Of a stretch of DNA of 64,000 nt, positions 41,434 to 50,512 are shown piece after piece (positions within the stretch are counted from its first letter, which is position 1; each line of letters starts with the position of its first letter). The DNA is taken from contig CAYJJU010000011.1 of the NCBI GenBank assembly GCA_964370635.1, forward strand, positions 27,424 to 91,423, given 5' to 3'. The translations under genes were made by a program, and so were the position numbers. The stretch comes from SIG603 sp964370635 (GTDB lineage: Bacteria > Bacillota > Clostridia > Oscillospirales > Acutalibacteraceae). The notes beneath the pieces are model-generated. The model did not search any database and was not told the origin of the DNA. It worked only from the letters and a program-made list of their open reading frames with translations.

Positions 41434-43608
41434 ATGGAAATAAAGACGAGGACATTTGAAGAGCTTGAAAAGCTTATTGTAAGAAGCGGAAAAAAATATC
41501 GCCTTAAAAAAATTCGTGAGGCGTTTGAGCTTGCCAAAAGTGCGCATGGGGACCAGATGAGAAAATCGGGCGAGCCATATATTGTGCACCCAATTGCGGT
41601 GGCGTATTTGCTTGTGGAGATGGGGATGGACTCGGAATCTGTAATAACCGGACTTCTTCATGATGTTGTGGAAGATACAGACATAAGCCTAAATGAAATT
41701 CAGGCAAAATTCGGGTCGGAAATTGCAGGACTGATAGACGGGCTTACCAAAATCGGTCAAATTCCATTTTCTTCAAGAGAGGAAGAGCAGGCGGAAAATA
41801 TAAGAAAAATGCTTATAGCCATGGCGGAAGACATAAGGGTAGTCATTATAAAATTTGCGGATAGAATGCACAATTTAAGCACGCTTGAGTTTATGTCGCC
41901 ACAAAAGCAAAGGGATAAGGCACTTGAGTGCTTAGAGGTTTATGCGCCTATTGCGCATAGGCTTGGTATGCGTGCGGTAAAAGAGTATATGGAGGATGTA
42001 TCGCTAAAATACCTTGACCCAATAGCCTACTCCGAAATAGTTAACGACTTAGAGAAAAAGGGGAAAAGTCGAAATCAGTTTATAATTGATACAAAGGCTG
42101 AAATCTCAAACAGGGTTAAGAGAATAATTAAAAAGGTGTATATCGAAGGTCGAGTAAAGAGCATAAACGGCGTATACAGGAAAATGTTTATACAGGGAAA
42201 AAGCTTTGATGAAATTTTTGATGTGTTTGCGCTTAGAATTATAGTAGACACTGTGACAGACTGCTATAATATTTTAGGAATAATACACGACATGTTTAAG
42301 CCTATTCCAAATAGATTTAAAGATTATATTTCCACACCGAAACCTAATATGTATCAAAGTTTGCACACCACGGTTTTAGGCAGAAATGGCACCCCGTTTG
42401 AAGTGCAGATAAGGACATGGGAAATGCATCAAACTGCGGAGTTTGGCATTGCGGCCCACTGGAAATATAAACTGGGTATATCAGATAAGACAAATGGACC
42501 TCAGCTTGACTGGATTAATCAAATGCTTGAAAATCAAGAAGAAAGCGAAGACATTACAGAACTTATTCATTCAATAAAAACCGACCTTGTGCCTGAAGAG
42601 GTGTTTGTATTTACGCCTAAAGGCGACGTTAAATCCCTTCCTTTAGGTGCGAATGTCATAGATTTTGCATACGCAATACACAGTGCTGTCGGAAATAGAA
42701 TGATAGGCGCTAAGGTTAATAAAAGAATAGTTCCGCTTGATTATAAGATTAAAAACGGCGAAATTATTGAAATTCTCACGACAAAAGAAGTGGGGAAAGG
42801 ACCAAATAGGGACTGGCTTGCCATGGTAAGGACGGGTGAGGCTAGAAATAAAATTAGGACTTGGTTTAAAAAAGAGAAAAAGGCAGAAAATATCATAGAG
42901 GGCAGGGCAGAGCTCGAAAAAGAATTTAGAAGAAATGCAATTTCTATGTCTGATGAGCTCATGCAGTTTATGATAGATTCTATAGGCAGGCGACATAGCT
43001 GTACAAATGCGGACGACTTTTTTGCCGCAATAGGCTATGGCGGAATACAGCTTTGGAAAATTATGCCCAGAATTAAGGAAGAAAACCACAAGCTTACAAA
43101 AAATGACGAAGTGCCTGATGTTATAATCAGGACAGAGGAGACAAGTAAAAAGGCAGTAGGCGGCGTTTTAGTAGACGGAATGGACAATTGCCTTATCAAA
43201 TTCTCACGTTGCTGTAATCCTCTTCCGGGCGATGATATTATCGGCTTTATCACAAGGGGCTATGGCGTTTCCATTCATAAAAAAACTTGCACAAACGTGC
43301 CTGTAGATATAAAAAACTCGCCGGAGCCAGAAAGATGGGTGCGTGCACGTTGGGCAGGTGAAGTCAAAGAAGAATTTAAGGCTACACTGCATATCACCGC
43401 AAATAACAGACGTGGAATGCTTGCCGATGTCACTATGCAGCTTTCGGCAATGCGACTGTTTATACACGCCCTAAATTCAAGAGAACTAAGAAACACTACC
43501 ACCGCCTTAATATCTACAACCATTACAATAAACGGCCTAGATCATTTAAAATCGGTAATAGAAAGACTAAGCAAGGTGGACGGCGTAATATCTATAGAGA
43601 GAAGCTAG
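41434..43608 (+). CDS. relA: Bifunctional (p)ppGpp synthetase/hydrolase (Rel)
   Basis: A 724-residue long RelA/SpoT homologue. The HD hydrolase domain (HGDQMRKSGEPYIVHP, GLLHDVVEDTD) and synthetase domain (YQSLHTTVLG, EVQIRTWEMH) are both intact, followed by TGS (VFTPKGDVKSLPLGANVIDFAYAIH), a zinc-finger/helical region (KFSRCCNPLPGDDIIGFITRG) and a C-terminal ACT domain. It makes and degrades the stringent-response alarmones in response to amino-acid starvation. A ribosome-binding site (AAGGGG) precedes the ATG. Confidence 0.96.
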   Translation: MEIKTRTFEELEKLIVRSGKKYRLKKIREAFELAKSAHGDQMRKSGEPYIVHPIAVAYLLVEMGMDSESVITGLLHDVVEDTDISLNEIQAKFGSEIAGLIDGLTKIGQIPFSSREEEQAENIRKMLIAMAEDIRVVIIKFADRMHNLSTLEFMSPQKQRDKALECLEVYAPIAHRLGMRAVKEYMEDVSLKYLDPIAYSEIVNDLEKKGKSRNQFIIDTKAEISNRVKRIIKKVYIEGRVKSINGVYRKMFIQGKSFDEIFDVFALRIIVDTVTDCYNILGIIHDMFKPIPNRFKDYISTPKPNMYQSLHTTVLGRNGTPFEVQIRTWEMHQTAEFGIAAHWKYKLGISDKTNGPQLDWINQMLENQEESEDITELIHSIKTDLVPEEVFVFTPKGDVKSLPLGANVIDFAYAIHSAVGNRMIGAKVNKRIVPLDYKIKNGEIIEILTTKEVGKGPNRDWLAMVRTGEARNKIRTWFKKEKKAENIIEGRAELEKEFRRNAISMSDELMQFMIDSIGRRHSCTNADDFFAAIGYGGIQLWKIMPRIKEENHKLTKNDEVPDVIIRTEETSKKAVGGVLVDGMDNCLIKFSRCCNPLPGDDIIGFITRGYGVSIHKKTCTNVPVDIKNSPEPERWVRARWAGEVKEEFKATLHITANNRRGMLADVTMQLSAMRLFIHALNSRELRNTTTALISTTITINGLDHLKSVIERLSKVDGVISIERS

Positions 43609-43629
43609 CATAATTTAAGGAGCGTTTTA

Positions 43630-45117
43630 ATGATAATTTATATCAGTCATCATTTTTTTCACTACGAGGCAGGAAATTTATGCAGGTTGTTTTTTCCATA
43701 CCATAGTTTAAAGCTAGTGGAAGACATGGCGGATTTTGTGGACGAGAGCATTAAGGTAAAGGCGATAATAAAAACTTTAGCCGACAAGACAGAATACTCG
43801 GTAGAGCTTGTCGCAGACGGCACTGAAATCACAAAAAAACTTTATTCGAGCATTACACAAGATAATAAAGTTTTGGAGCAAAATATATGTAAGTGCATAT
43901 TTTTGGTTTTTAGCGAGTATACAGATTATACACCTAAATGGGGAATGCTTACAGGAATACACCCGGTGAAATTTTTTGAGCAGACTGCACAGGTTTTAGG
44001 CTACGAAGAAGCCGAGAAGATGTTTAGAGAGGAGTATTTTGTAAGCGAGGAAAAAATAAATCTTTCTAAAATTATCGTAAGCGCTCAAAAAGTTGCGATA
44101 GACTTGAATAAATCGGACAGCTTTAGCCTATATATTTCTATACCCTTTTGCCCATCTAGGTGCAATTACTGCTCATTTGTGTCGCAAAGCATAGAAAAAA
44201 CAAAGAAGCTCATACCAGTGTATTTAGAGCTTTTGCTTAAGGAAATAGAGGAGAGCGCAAAAATTGCAAGCGGTCTTTCGCTTAAACTTTCAACGGTATA
44301 CATAGGTGGAGGAACGCCGACGACTCTCGATGCAAAACAGCTTGAAACTTTGATTTTGCATGTAAATAAATGCTTTGACATGTCAAACTGCGTAGAATTT
44401 ACGGTGGAAGCGGGGAGACCCGATACCATAAACGATGAAAAACTTAAGGTTTTGGCGGATAATAATATCAAAAGGATAAGTATAAATCCGCAGTCTATGA
44501 ATGACGAGGTTTTGGAAATTATCGGAAGAAAGCACAGCGCAAAACAAGTGGTAGAAATGTATGAAAAGGCCAAAGAGATAGGCATAGGCGACATAAATAT
44601 GGACTTAATTGCAGGGCTTAAAGGCGAAAATTTTGAAAGCTTTAAAAACTCGCTTGATGAAGTTATAAACCTAAATCCACAAAATATTACTGTGCATTCA
44701 CTGGCACTTAAACGCTCGGCGGATATTTTTAGAGATGAAAATAGAAAAGAGTATCACGACAGGGTGCTAGAGGTCACAAAAATGGTGGATTACTCTGTAA
44801 AAAGCTTGCTAAATGCGGGCTATCTTCCGTATTATCTATATAAACAAAGTAGAAGTGCTGCAAATATGGAAAACACAGGCTGGGCAAAGCCTGATACACA
44901 GTGTTTTTATAACATTTATACCATGGACGAAAGCCAAACGGTAATCGCCTGTGGGGCAGGTGCGGTATCGAAAATAAAAGACCCAAATTCAAACAGACTT
45001 GAGCGAATATTTAACTTTAAACATTCATACGAGTATATAGATAGATTCAACGAAATTTTGTCAAGAAAAAAAGAGGTGATAAAATATTATGAGCAATTTC
45101 GCGAGCGGATACATTAA
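43630..45117 (+). CDS. hemZ: Coproporphyrinogen dehydrogenase HemZ (radical SAM)
   Basis: A 495-residue radical SAM protein. After an N-terminal region of about 165 residues the [4Fe-4S] motif CPSRCNYC appears (near residue 174), then YIGGGTPTTLDAKQL, EFTVEAGRPDTI and NMDLIAGLKGE, the HemN/HemZ layout. HemZ-type proteins are annotated as oxygen-independent coproporphyrinogen oxidases, but no other heme gene is nearby, so the actual substrate is uncertain. The last 29 bases overlap the next gene. Confidence 0.9.
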   Translation: MIIYISHHFFHYEAGNLCRLFFPYHSLKLVEDMADFVDESIKVKAIIKTLADKTEYSVELVADGTEITKKLYSSITQDNKVLEQNICKCIFLVFSEYTDYTPKWGMLTGIHPVKFFEQTAQVLGYEEAEKMFREEYFVSEEKINLSKIIVSAQKVAIDLNKSDSFSLYISIPFCPSRCNYCSFVSQSIEKTKKLIPVYLELLLKEIEESAKIASGLSLKLSTVYIGGGTPTTLDAKQLETLILHVNKCFDMSNCVEFTVEAGRPDTINDEKLKVLADNNIKRISINPQSMNDEVLEIIGRKHSAKQVVEMYEKAKEIGIGDINMDLIAGLKGENFESFKNSLDEVINLNPQNITVHSLALKRSADIFRDENRKEYHDRVLEVTKMVDYSVKSLLNAGYLPYYLYKQSRSAANMENTGWAKPDTQCFYNIYTMDESQTVIACGAGAVSKIKDPNSNRLERIFNFKHSYEYIDRFNEILSRKKEVIKYYEQFRERIH

Positions 45118-46042
45118 ATATATAAACCATTTAGAGCAGATTAATGATGCGGCAATGTTCAATCCCGAAAAAATGATAGGCGAAGTGGAGAGTTCTTACA
45201 AGGAGCATTTAGAAAATATTGCAAGAAATATTGTGGGGTTGGGCGACAGTGTGAAAATTTGCATGCTTGCAGGGCCTAGCAGTAGCGGCAAAACCACCAC
45301 GGCAAAGCTTTTAAAGGACTACTTGACAAGTCTTGGAAAAAATGCGCACATGGTGTCCTTAGACGATTATTATTTATCAAGAGATTTAACTCCACTGCTC
45401 TCAGACGGCACAAAAGATTTTGAAACTGTTGATGCGGTGGACATAAAAAGTATACAAAAATGCCTTGACGACATTATAAAAGACAAGGACATTTATGTGC
45501 CAAAATTTGATTTTAAACTTGGGATAAGAAAAGACAATGCAAAAAAAATTGAGACTCAAAAAGGGGATATAGTGATTGTGGAGGGCATACATGCTCTAAA
45601 CCCTGTTTTTACAGATAATATACCTAAAGAGAACGTAATTAAGCTTTATGTAAGCGTAAAGCAGCCCATAAAAGACGCAAATGGCGACGTCACAAGCCCT
45701 ATGGACTTAAGGCTAATAAGGCGAATAGTCAGGGATATGCAGTTTAGGGGAACAGAGCCTGAGACTACACTTGCGATGTGGAATAATGTCATAAAGGGTG
45801 AAAATAAATACATAAGGCCATACAGACTGTCTGCCGATTACACGGTAAATTCAGTTCATATTTATGAGCCTTGTGTGATGAGAACCTTGGCAATTAGCAT
45901 TTTAAGAAAGATAAAAGAGGACAGTCCTTATTACAAAAAAGCAAGAGAGCTCGACTCAAAACTCATGAGATTTGAACCGGTACCCTGCTCTTATGTTCCC
46001 AAAAATTCGATGCTTAGAGAGTTTATAGGCCACGATTTGTAA
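45089..46042 (+). CDS. Uridine kinase-like nucleoside kinase, short form
   Basis: A 317-residue P-loop kinase of the phosphoribulokinase/uridine kinase family: Walker A GPSSSGKTT, the DDYYL base/substrate motif, IVEGIHALNP and RRIVRDMQFRGT. Related clostridial proteins are often about 550 residues with an N-terminal TGS/threonyl-tRNA-synthetase-like half; only about 55 residues precede the kinase domain here. GAGGTGAT precedes the ATG inside the end of hemZ, indicating translational coupling. It probably phosphorylates uridine or cytidine in salvage. Confidence 0.85.
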   Translation: MSNFASGYIKYINHLEQINDAAMFNPEKMIGEVESSYKEHLENIARNIVGLGDSVKICMLAGPSSSGKTTTAKLLKDYLTSLGKNAHMVSLDDYYLSRDLTPLLSDGTKDFETVDAVDIKSIQKCLDDIIKDKDIYVPKFDFKLGIRKDNAKKIETQKGDIVIVEGIHALNPVFTDNIPKENVIKLYVSVKQPIKDANGDVTSPMDLRLIRRIVRDMQFRGTEPETTLAMWNNVIKGENKYIRPYRLSADYTVNSVHIYEPCVMRTLAISILRKIKEDSPYYKKARELDSKLMRFEPVPCSYVPKNSMLREFIGHDL

Positions 46043-46084
46043 GTATTATTTTTAAAAAGTTTACAAAATGTGCATATCACATGT

Positions 46085-46112
46085 TTGCAAAACAAAAAAA
46101 ATAGTGTATAAT
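46085..46112 (+). promoter_or_regulatory. Promoter of the zinc-ribbon protein / yabM-yabR region
   Basis: TTGCAA, a 16-base spacer and TATAAT, about 35 bases before the next start codon. Confidence 0.65.
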
Positions 46113-46147
46113 AAGAGAAACATTTTATTATTAAAGGAGAATTAATT

Positions 46148-46513
46148 ATGAGTATTTTAGACGATGTAGTAGTAAATGTAAAATCAGCGGCAGGTGTAGT
46201 TTCCAAAAAAGCAGGTCAATTCGTTGATATATCAAAGCTAAGAATAAGCGTTTCTGAGGTTAACGGAAATATTAATAAGCGTTTTAACGAGCTTGGTCAG
46301 TACATTTATAATGCAAAAAAAGACGGAGAAGTAGTCGACACAGATGTTGAAGAAAGAATAGTTGAAATCGACGAACTTTATGTGCAACTAGAGGAACTAG
46401 CAGCGCAAATGGCTTCTGTTCAAAACAAACAGTCTTGCCCTGCATGTAAAAAATTATCAGTAAGCGAAGCTTCGTTTTGCTCGGCTTGCGGAGCGGCACT
46501 AAAAAACGACTAA
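46148..46513 (+). CDS. Small coiled-coil protein with C-terminal zinc ribbon
   Basis: A 121-residue hypothetical protein. Residues about 25-90 are charged and heptad-rich, likely a coiled coil (ISVSEVNGNINKRFNELGQYIYNAKKDGE, then IVEIDELYVQLEELAAQMASV). The C-terminus has paired cysteines CPACKK...CSACGAAL, a zinc-ribbon. No signal peptide or membrane span. Proteins of this layout are common in Clostridia and uncharacterised. It has its own promoter and an AAAGGAG site, and lies 44 bases before the flippase gene. Confidence 0.75.
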   Translation: MSILDDVVVNVKSAAGVVSKKAGQFVDISKLRISVSEVNGNINKRFNELGQYIYNAKKDGEVVDTDVEERIVEIDELYVQLEELAAQMASVQNKQSCPACKKLSVSEASFCSACGAALKND

Positions 46514-46557
46514 AGGATGTTTAAGTTTTAATTTTTTAGATAGGATGATTTTTTATT

Positions 46558-48321
46558 ATGCCAAAAACTAATGCCAGAGAGAGAACGGTTATGGGTCAAA
46601 CCTTTTTACAAGGTGCTATAATTCTTACTATAGGCATGGCGCTGACTAAAGTAGTAGGCGCATTTTTCAAAATTCCGCTGGCAAATGTCATATCTGAAAA
46701 CGGTATGGGCTATTTCAATACAGCATATACGCTTTATAATGTCATATTCAGTCTATCAACCGCAGGTTTTCCCATAGCCATAACAAAACTTGTGGCTCAA
46801 AATTACTCGCTTGGAAGATATAATGATGTTAGACAGATAAAACGCGTTGCAATTCCCTTGTTTTCCTTAACAGGATTTCTAGGCATGATAGCCATGTTTT
46901 TTGGTGCGGGACTTTACACACAGGTTATAGACAATCCGGGGGCGATGGTTCCTGTAATGGTGCTTGCGCCCTCAATACTTTTTTGCTGTTTATCTTCTGT
47001 TTACAGAGGATATTACGGCGGACTTCGAAACATGTACCCCACAGCGGTGTCAGAGGTTTTGGAAGCGCTGTCAAAGCTTGTCTTTGGACTATCTTTGGCC
47101 ATTGCTACCGTGTATTTTTTAAACGCAGAGTACGAGGCTACCAGAACAATCTTTGGCTTTGCAATGGAGCAAGATGCGGCAATACTTTCGACCTATTCAT
47201 ATGCCGCCGCCGGAGCAATTTTAGGCGTTAGCCTAGGCTCGATGATAAGTTGGGTGTTTTTACTTATTTATCACAGAAAAAAAGGTGATGGAATTACAGA
47301 GGATATGTATAGGTCTTCACCAAAACCCCATGGCGGACGCTCTATAGCAAAAAAATTAATTTTAATTGCAATACCCATAGGCATAGGCTCGCTTACTTTA
47401 AGCGTTGCAGGAATGATAGACACCACTTTTCTTTTAAGAAGACTGGGAGATGTCATGGAGTCAAGCCCACAGGTTTTGCTTGGCATCTATGATGGATATA
47501 TTCCAAGTGAAAATTTAAGCAATTTATCGACTGTGCCGAATTTTCTTTTCGGCTGTTATACAAATGCACTGACAATTTACATGTTAGTGCCAACAATAAC
47601 TCAAGCACTCGGCGTAAGTGCTCTTCCAAGCCTAACAGACGCTTGGACTAAACAAAATGAAAATGAAATTAAGAAAAACATAGAAGCCATTATGAGAATT
47701 ACCTGTCTTCTTTGCATCCCTGCAGGCCTTGGAATAGTAGCTTTAGGCGGACCAATTGCAAACTTGCTCTATGGAAGCAGTGGCAGTTCACACATTATAG
47801 GGCAGGCGCTTTCTATCTTAGGCTTTGGCGCACTCTTTTCGGCTCTTGGCACGCCCATATCAAGTATGCTTCAAGCAGTTGGAAGGGTGGATTTGCCCGT
47901 AAAGTTTTTAACAAGTGCCCTGGTGGTTAAAATAGGAGTAAATTATGTGCTGTGCGGAATACCTGAAATTAACATTATGGGTGCTGCCATTGGAACAATA
48001 GTTTGCTACTCTTTCTCGTCTATCGGGCAAATTATCATGCTTTTAAGGATAACTAAGGTGAAAATTAGCATAAAGGCAACTTTTTTAAAGCCAATTTTTT
48101 CGGCAATTATTTGTGCGCTTTCCGCCTTTGGCTCGGCGACACTTGCACAATATGTAGGTGTTAGTATAGAACTTTCCTGTATAATTGGTGTTTTTGTTGC
48201 TGTTATGATTTATATTGTTTCCTTATTAGTAACAAAGACAATTACAAAATATGACGTTTCTATGCTACCAAAAAGTGAAAAAATTTTAATTTTACTTGAA
48301 AAACGTGGCTGGATAGGGTAA
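46558..48321 (+). CDS. MATE/MOP-superfamily lipid flippase (YabM/SpoVB/MurJ-like)
   Basis: A 587-residue membrane protein with about 14 predicted spans, matching the polysaccharide biosynthesis/SpoVB branch of the MOP superfamily (TIGMALTKVVGAFFKIPLANVISENGMGYFNTAYTLYNV; FPIAITKLVAQ). Members flip lipid-linked cell-wall or spore-cortex precursors. Position directly before mazG corresponds to yabM-yabN of B. subtilis. The start has only a weak AGGATG site. Which of MurJ-like or SpoVB-like function applies cannot be decided. Confidence 0.87.
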   Translation: MPKTNARERTVMGQTFLQGAIILTIGMALTKVVGAFFKIPLANVISENGMGYFNTAYTLYNVIFSLSTAGFPIAITKLVAQNYSLGRYNDVRQIKRVAIPLFSLTGFLGMIAMFFGAGLYTQVIDNPGAMVPVMVLAPSILFCCLSSVYRGYYGGLRNMYPTAVSEVLEALSKLVFGLSLAIATVYFLNAEYEATRTIFGFAMEQDAAILSTYSYAAAGAILGVSLGSMISWVFLLIYHRKKGDGITEDMYRSSPKPHGGRSIAKKLILIAIPIGIGSLTLSVAGMIDTTFLLRRLGDVMESSPQVLLGIYDGYIPSENLSNLSTVPNFLFGCYTNALTIYMLVPTITQALGVSALPSLTDAWTKQNENEIKKNIEAIMRITCLLCIPAGLGIVALGGPIANLLYGSSGSSHIIGQALSILGFGALFSALGTPISSMLQAVGRVDLPVKFLTSALVVKIGVNYVLCGIPEINIMGAAIGTIVCYSFSSIGQIIMLLRITKVKISIKATFLKPIFSAIICALSAFGSATLAQYVGVSIELSCIIGVFVAVMIYIVSLLVTKTITKYDVSMLPKSEKILILLEKRGWIG

Positions 48322-48327
48322 AATATA

Positions 48328-48999
48328 GTGGATATGAAAAAATTTAGCGAAAAAGACAAACTAGATATTTTTGACTTGCTTTTGATAATGCAGCTTCTCA
48401 GGGCGCCCGGAGGGTGCAAATGGGACGGCGAGCAAACACATCAAAGTATTAGGCAAAATTTAATTGAAGAGTGTTATGAGCTTGTAGAAGCAATAGACTT
48501 AGAAGACGATGAGCTTTTAAAAGAAGAGCTTGGAGACGTGCTGCTTCAGGTAGTGTTTCACAGTGAAATGGCAAAAGAGGAGAGCAAGTTTGATTTTAGC
48601 GATGTAGTAAACGACATTGCAAGAAAACTAATTGTTAGACATCCTCATGTTTTTTCTGATGTGAAGGCCGACACTACCGAAGAAATTTTGACAAATTGGG
48701 ATAAAATTAAAAAAGAAACCAAGGGTCAAAAATCAAAAAAGGAAGTTCTTTCAAGTGTTTCTAAATCGCTTCCGTCTTTAATGCGACATCAAAAAGTAGT
48801 TAAAAAGTCTGAGATTTTAAAAACTTCTGACATAAATGATTTGCTAAAAGACGCAGGTGTTTTAAGTGTTGATACTACAGAAAATGGCATTGGTAAAGCA
48901 ATGTCGGCGCTTGTGGCATTATGCCTTAGTAAAGGTTATGACGCCGAAAAGCTTCTGGGGGATTATACAGAAAGCTTAATTGACGCCACAAAAAACTGA
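48328..48999 (+). CDS. mazG: MazG nucleoside triphosphate pyrophosphohydrolase
   Basis: A 223-residue MazG with LRAPGGCKWDGEQTHQSIRQNLIEECYELVEAI and ELGDVLLQVVFHSEMA carrying the EExxE/ExxD metal ligands, then a degenerate second half. It hydrolyses NTPs, probably for house-cleaning of damaged nucleotides. The B. subtilis counterpart YabN has an additional N-terminal methylase-like domain, which is missing here. The GTG at 48328 fits an AGGG site nine bases upstream; an ATG two codons later is an alternative start. Confidence 0.92.
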   Translation: MDMKKFSEKDKLDIFDLLLIMQLLRAPGGCKWDGEQTHQSIRQNLIEECYELVEAIDLEDDELLKEELGDVLLQVVFHSEMAKEESKFDFSDVVNDIARKLIVRHPHVFSDVKADTTEEILTNWDKIKKETKGQKSKKEVLSSVSKSLPSLMRHQKVVKKSEILKTSDINDLLKDAGVLSVDTTENGIGKAMSALVALCLSKGYDAEKLLGDYTESLIDATKN

Positions 49000-49068
49000 T
49001 ATTTCACGGTGTATAGTACCGATGAATATAAAAAAACAAATATTAATAAAATCAATGGAGGAATAAAA

Positions 49069-49344
49069 ATGAACAAAACAGAACTAATATCTGCAGTAGC
49101 AGAAAAAACAGGCCTATCAAAGAAAGATGCAGAAAATGCAGTAGGAGCAGTTATAAACACTGTTATCGATACATTAGCACAGGGAGATAAAGTTCAACTT
49201 GTTGGCTTTGGTACATTTGAAGTAAGAGAGAGAAGCGCTAGAACAGGACGTGACCCAAGAACTAACAATGAAATCCAAATTCCAGCTTCTAAATCACCTG
49301 CATTCAAAGTAGGTAAAGCTTTTAAAGACACAATAAATAAATAA
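49069..49344 (+). CDS. hup: HU-family DNA-binding protein
   Basis: A 91-residue, full-length HU: MNKTELISAVAEKTGLSKKDAENAV, GFGTFEVRERSARTGRDPRT (the DNA-embracing arm) and FKVGKAFKDTIN. It bends and compacts DNA as a dimer. The ATG at 49069 lies seven bases after GGAGG; an upstream in-frame start lacks a site. HU between mazG and rqcP is usual in Clostridia, unlike B. subtilis. Confidence 0.97.
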   Translation: MNKTELISAVAEKTGLSKKDAENAVGAVINTVIDTLAQGDKVQLVGFGTFEVRERSARTGRDPRTNNEIQIPASKSPAFKVGKAFKDTINK

Positions 49345-49351
49345 TAAAAGC

Positions 49352-49390
49352 ATTGAGGCTGTGACGTAATAAAATAATTTTCGTCACAGC
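49352..49390. repeat. 39-bp mini-copy of the MITE-like element
   Basis: GAGGCTGTGACG and CGTCACAGCCCC, the two termini of the 155-bp elements, are joined by 15 A+T bases. It folds as a 12-base-arm hairpin with one mismatch, eight bases after the hup stop, where it could serve as a terminator. Confidence 0.65.
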
Positions 49391-49416
49391 CCCTTGATTT
49401 ATAATGGAGCATTAAT

Positions 49417-49665
49417 ATGAGATTAGATAAATATTTAAAAGTATCAAGAATTATTAAAAGAAGAACCATTGCAAATGAGGCCTGCGACGCAGGTAAAGTC
49501 AGTGTAAATGGCACGGTTGCAAAGGCTTCATACATAGTAAAGGAAAACGATATTTTAGAACTTGAGCTCGGCATAAGAAAAGTTAAGGCAAGGGTAGTTG
49601 CAATTAATGAGTACGCAAAAAAGACAGAAGCCGGCGATATGTACGAAATTATCGGAGAAGAATAA
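49417..49665 (+). CDS. rqcP: S4-domain RNA-binding protein RqcP (YabO)
   Basis: An 82-residue protein that is essentially one S4 domain: MRLDKYLKVSRIIKRRTIANEACDAGKVSVNG, then VKENDILELELG. The B. subtilis orthologue RqcP (YabO) works with RqcH in adding alanine tails to stalled nascent chains on 50S subunits. Identity rests on size, the S4 signature and conserved neighbours (mazG before, yabP after). Confidence 0.9.
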   Translation: MRLDKYLKVSRIIKRRTIANEACDAGKVSVNGTVAKASYIVKENDILELELGIRKVKARVVAINEYAKKTEAGDMYEIIGEE

Positions 49666-49686
49666 AATAATTAAACTCAAAACCTT

Positions 49687-49722
49687 AATCGGCTAAGTCT
49701 GCATAACTTAGCTGATTTTTTC
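49687..49722 (+). terminator. Intrinsic terminator after rqcP
   Basis: AATCGGCTAAGT-(7)-ACTTAGCTGATT stem with one G-T pair and a six-T run. It may separate the housekeeping rqcP from the sporulation-type genes. Confidence 0.8.
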
Positions 49723-49746
49723 ATATCCTTAATTGGGGGTGAGTGT

Positions 49747-50019
49747 ATGCAAGATAGTAATTTTAAAAAAGAGCATATTATAACACTTAAAGATAAGCAA
49801 ACACTGTCTGCAAGCGGAGTGCTTAGAATAGATTATTTCTCAGAGGAAACCTTGATAGCCTATACCGAGTTTGGAGGAATAAAAATATATGGGACAAAGC
49901 TTTATGTTGAGAGCCTAGATGCCAATACTTGTATGCTTTTGGTAAGAGGAAAGATAGAGGGCATAAGATATTTTGAAAAAGAGAATGGGAAAAGTGTTCT
50001 TAAGAGGATTTTTAAATGA
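49747..50019 (+). CDS. yabP: Sporulation protein YabP
   Basis: A 90-residue YabP/YqfC-family protein (ITLKDKQTLSASGVLRIDYFSEETLIAYTEFGGIKIYG, then MLLVRGKIEGIRYFE). In B. subtilis YabP is made during sporulation and is needed for spore development. No enzymatic motif. A GGGGGTGAG site precedes the ATG, and the gene overlaps yabQ by four bases. It is one of two direct signs of sporulation ability in this window. Confidence 0.87.
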   Translation: MQDSNFKKEHIITLKDKQTLSASGVLRIDYFSEETLIAYTEFGGIKIYGTKLYVESLDANTCMLLVRGKIEGIRYFEKENGKSVLKRIFK

Positions 50020-50423
50020 TAATTTCCGACCAAAGTATACTGCTTTCACTGACGATTGGTGTAATAATAGGCATGATTTTTTCAATTAATAAGGCTATAA
50101 TAGTAGTTTTTGGTGTAAAAAAAATAATAGCCTTTCTACTGGATTTTACATTTGCCGTCATAAGCTGTGTGTTAACATTTTTGGGAGCACTTTCAATTTC
50201 TTTTGCCTACCTAAGACTTTTGCAAGTTTTGCTAGAGCTTATTGCGGCAATATCGTTTTATTATGCCTTTTCAGAATTTATGATATCAATTCTGCATTTT
50301 TTCGCAAAAAAGTATTTAAGTTTACATAAGACATTTTGCTCAATTTCGCAAAAAATACGCCTAAAATTTTCAAATATGCTTAAAAACGTGAAAAAAACTA
50401 CAAAAAATCAAGAAAAAACATAA
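50016..50423 (+). CDS. yabQ: Spore cortex biosynthesis protein YabQ
   Basis: A 135-residue membrane protein with about four spans and a basic C-terminal tail, in the YabQ position directly after yabP (ATGA overlap). Sequence is weakly conserved in this family, so identification leans on topology (IISDQSILLSLTIGVIIGMIF...FLLDFTFAVI) and synteny. B. subtilis YabQ is required for cortex formation and sits in the outer forespore membrane. Confidence 0.8.
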   Translation: MIISDQSILLSLTIGVIIGMIFSINKAIIVVFGVKKIIAFLLDFTFAVISCVLTFLGALSISFAYLRLLQVLLELIAAISFYYAFSEFMISILHFFAKKYLSLHKTFCSISQKIRLKFSNMLKNVKKTTKNQEKT

Positions 50424-50441
50424 AAAAATTCAAATTTGCTC

Positions 50442-50471
50442 TTGATATTACATAGGGTTTTGTTTTATAAT
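50442..50471 (+). promoter_or_regulatory. Promoter of divIC-yabR
   Basis: TTGATA, an 18-base spacer and TATAAT, 41 bases before divIC. It allows expression of the division gene apart from the sporulation genes. Confidence 0.7.
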
Positions 50472-50512
50472 AATATAAATATCTATTTAAAATCTTAAGT
50501 GGAGTGTTCATT

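Noticed and set aside
42643..43089. Minus-strand frames within rel
   Set aside because: Shadows of the Rel coding sequence on the opposite strand with no start signal.
49069..49344. HU gene as an insertion that broke the yabN-yabO order
   Set aside because: HU between mazG and the S4-domain gene is the normal clostridial order, not a novelty.
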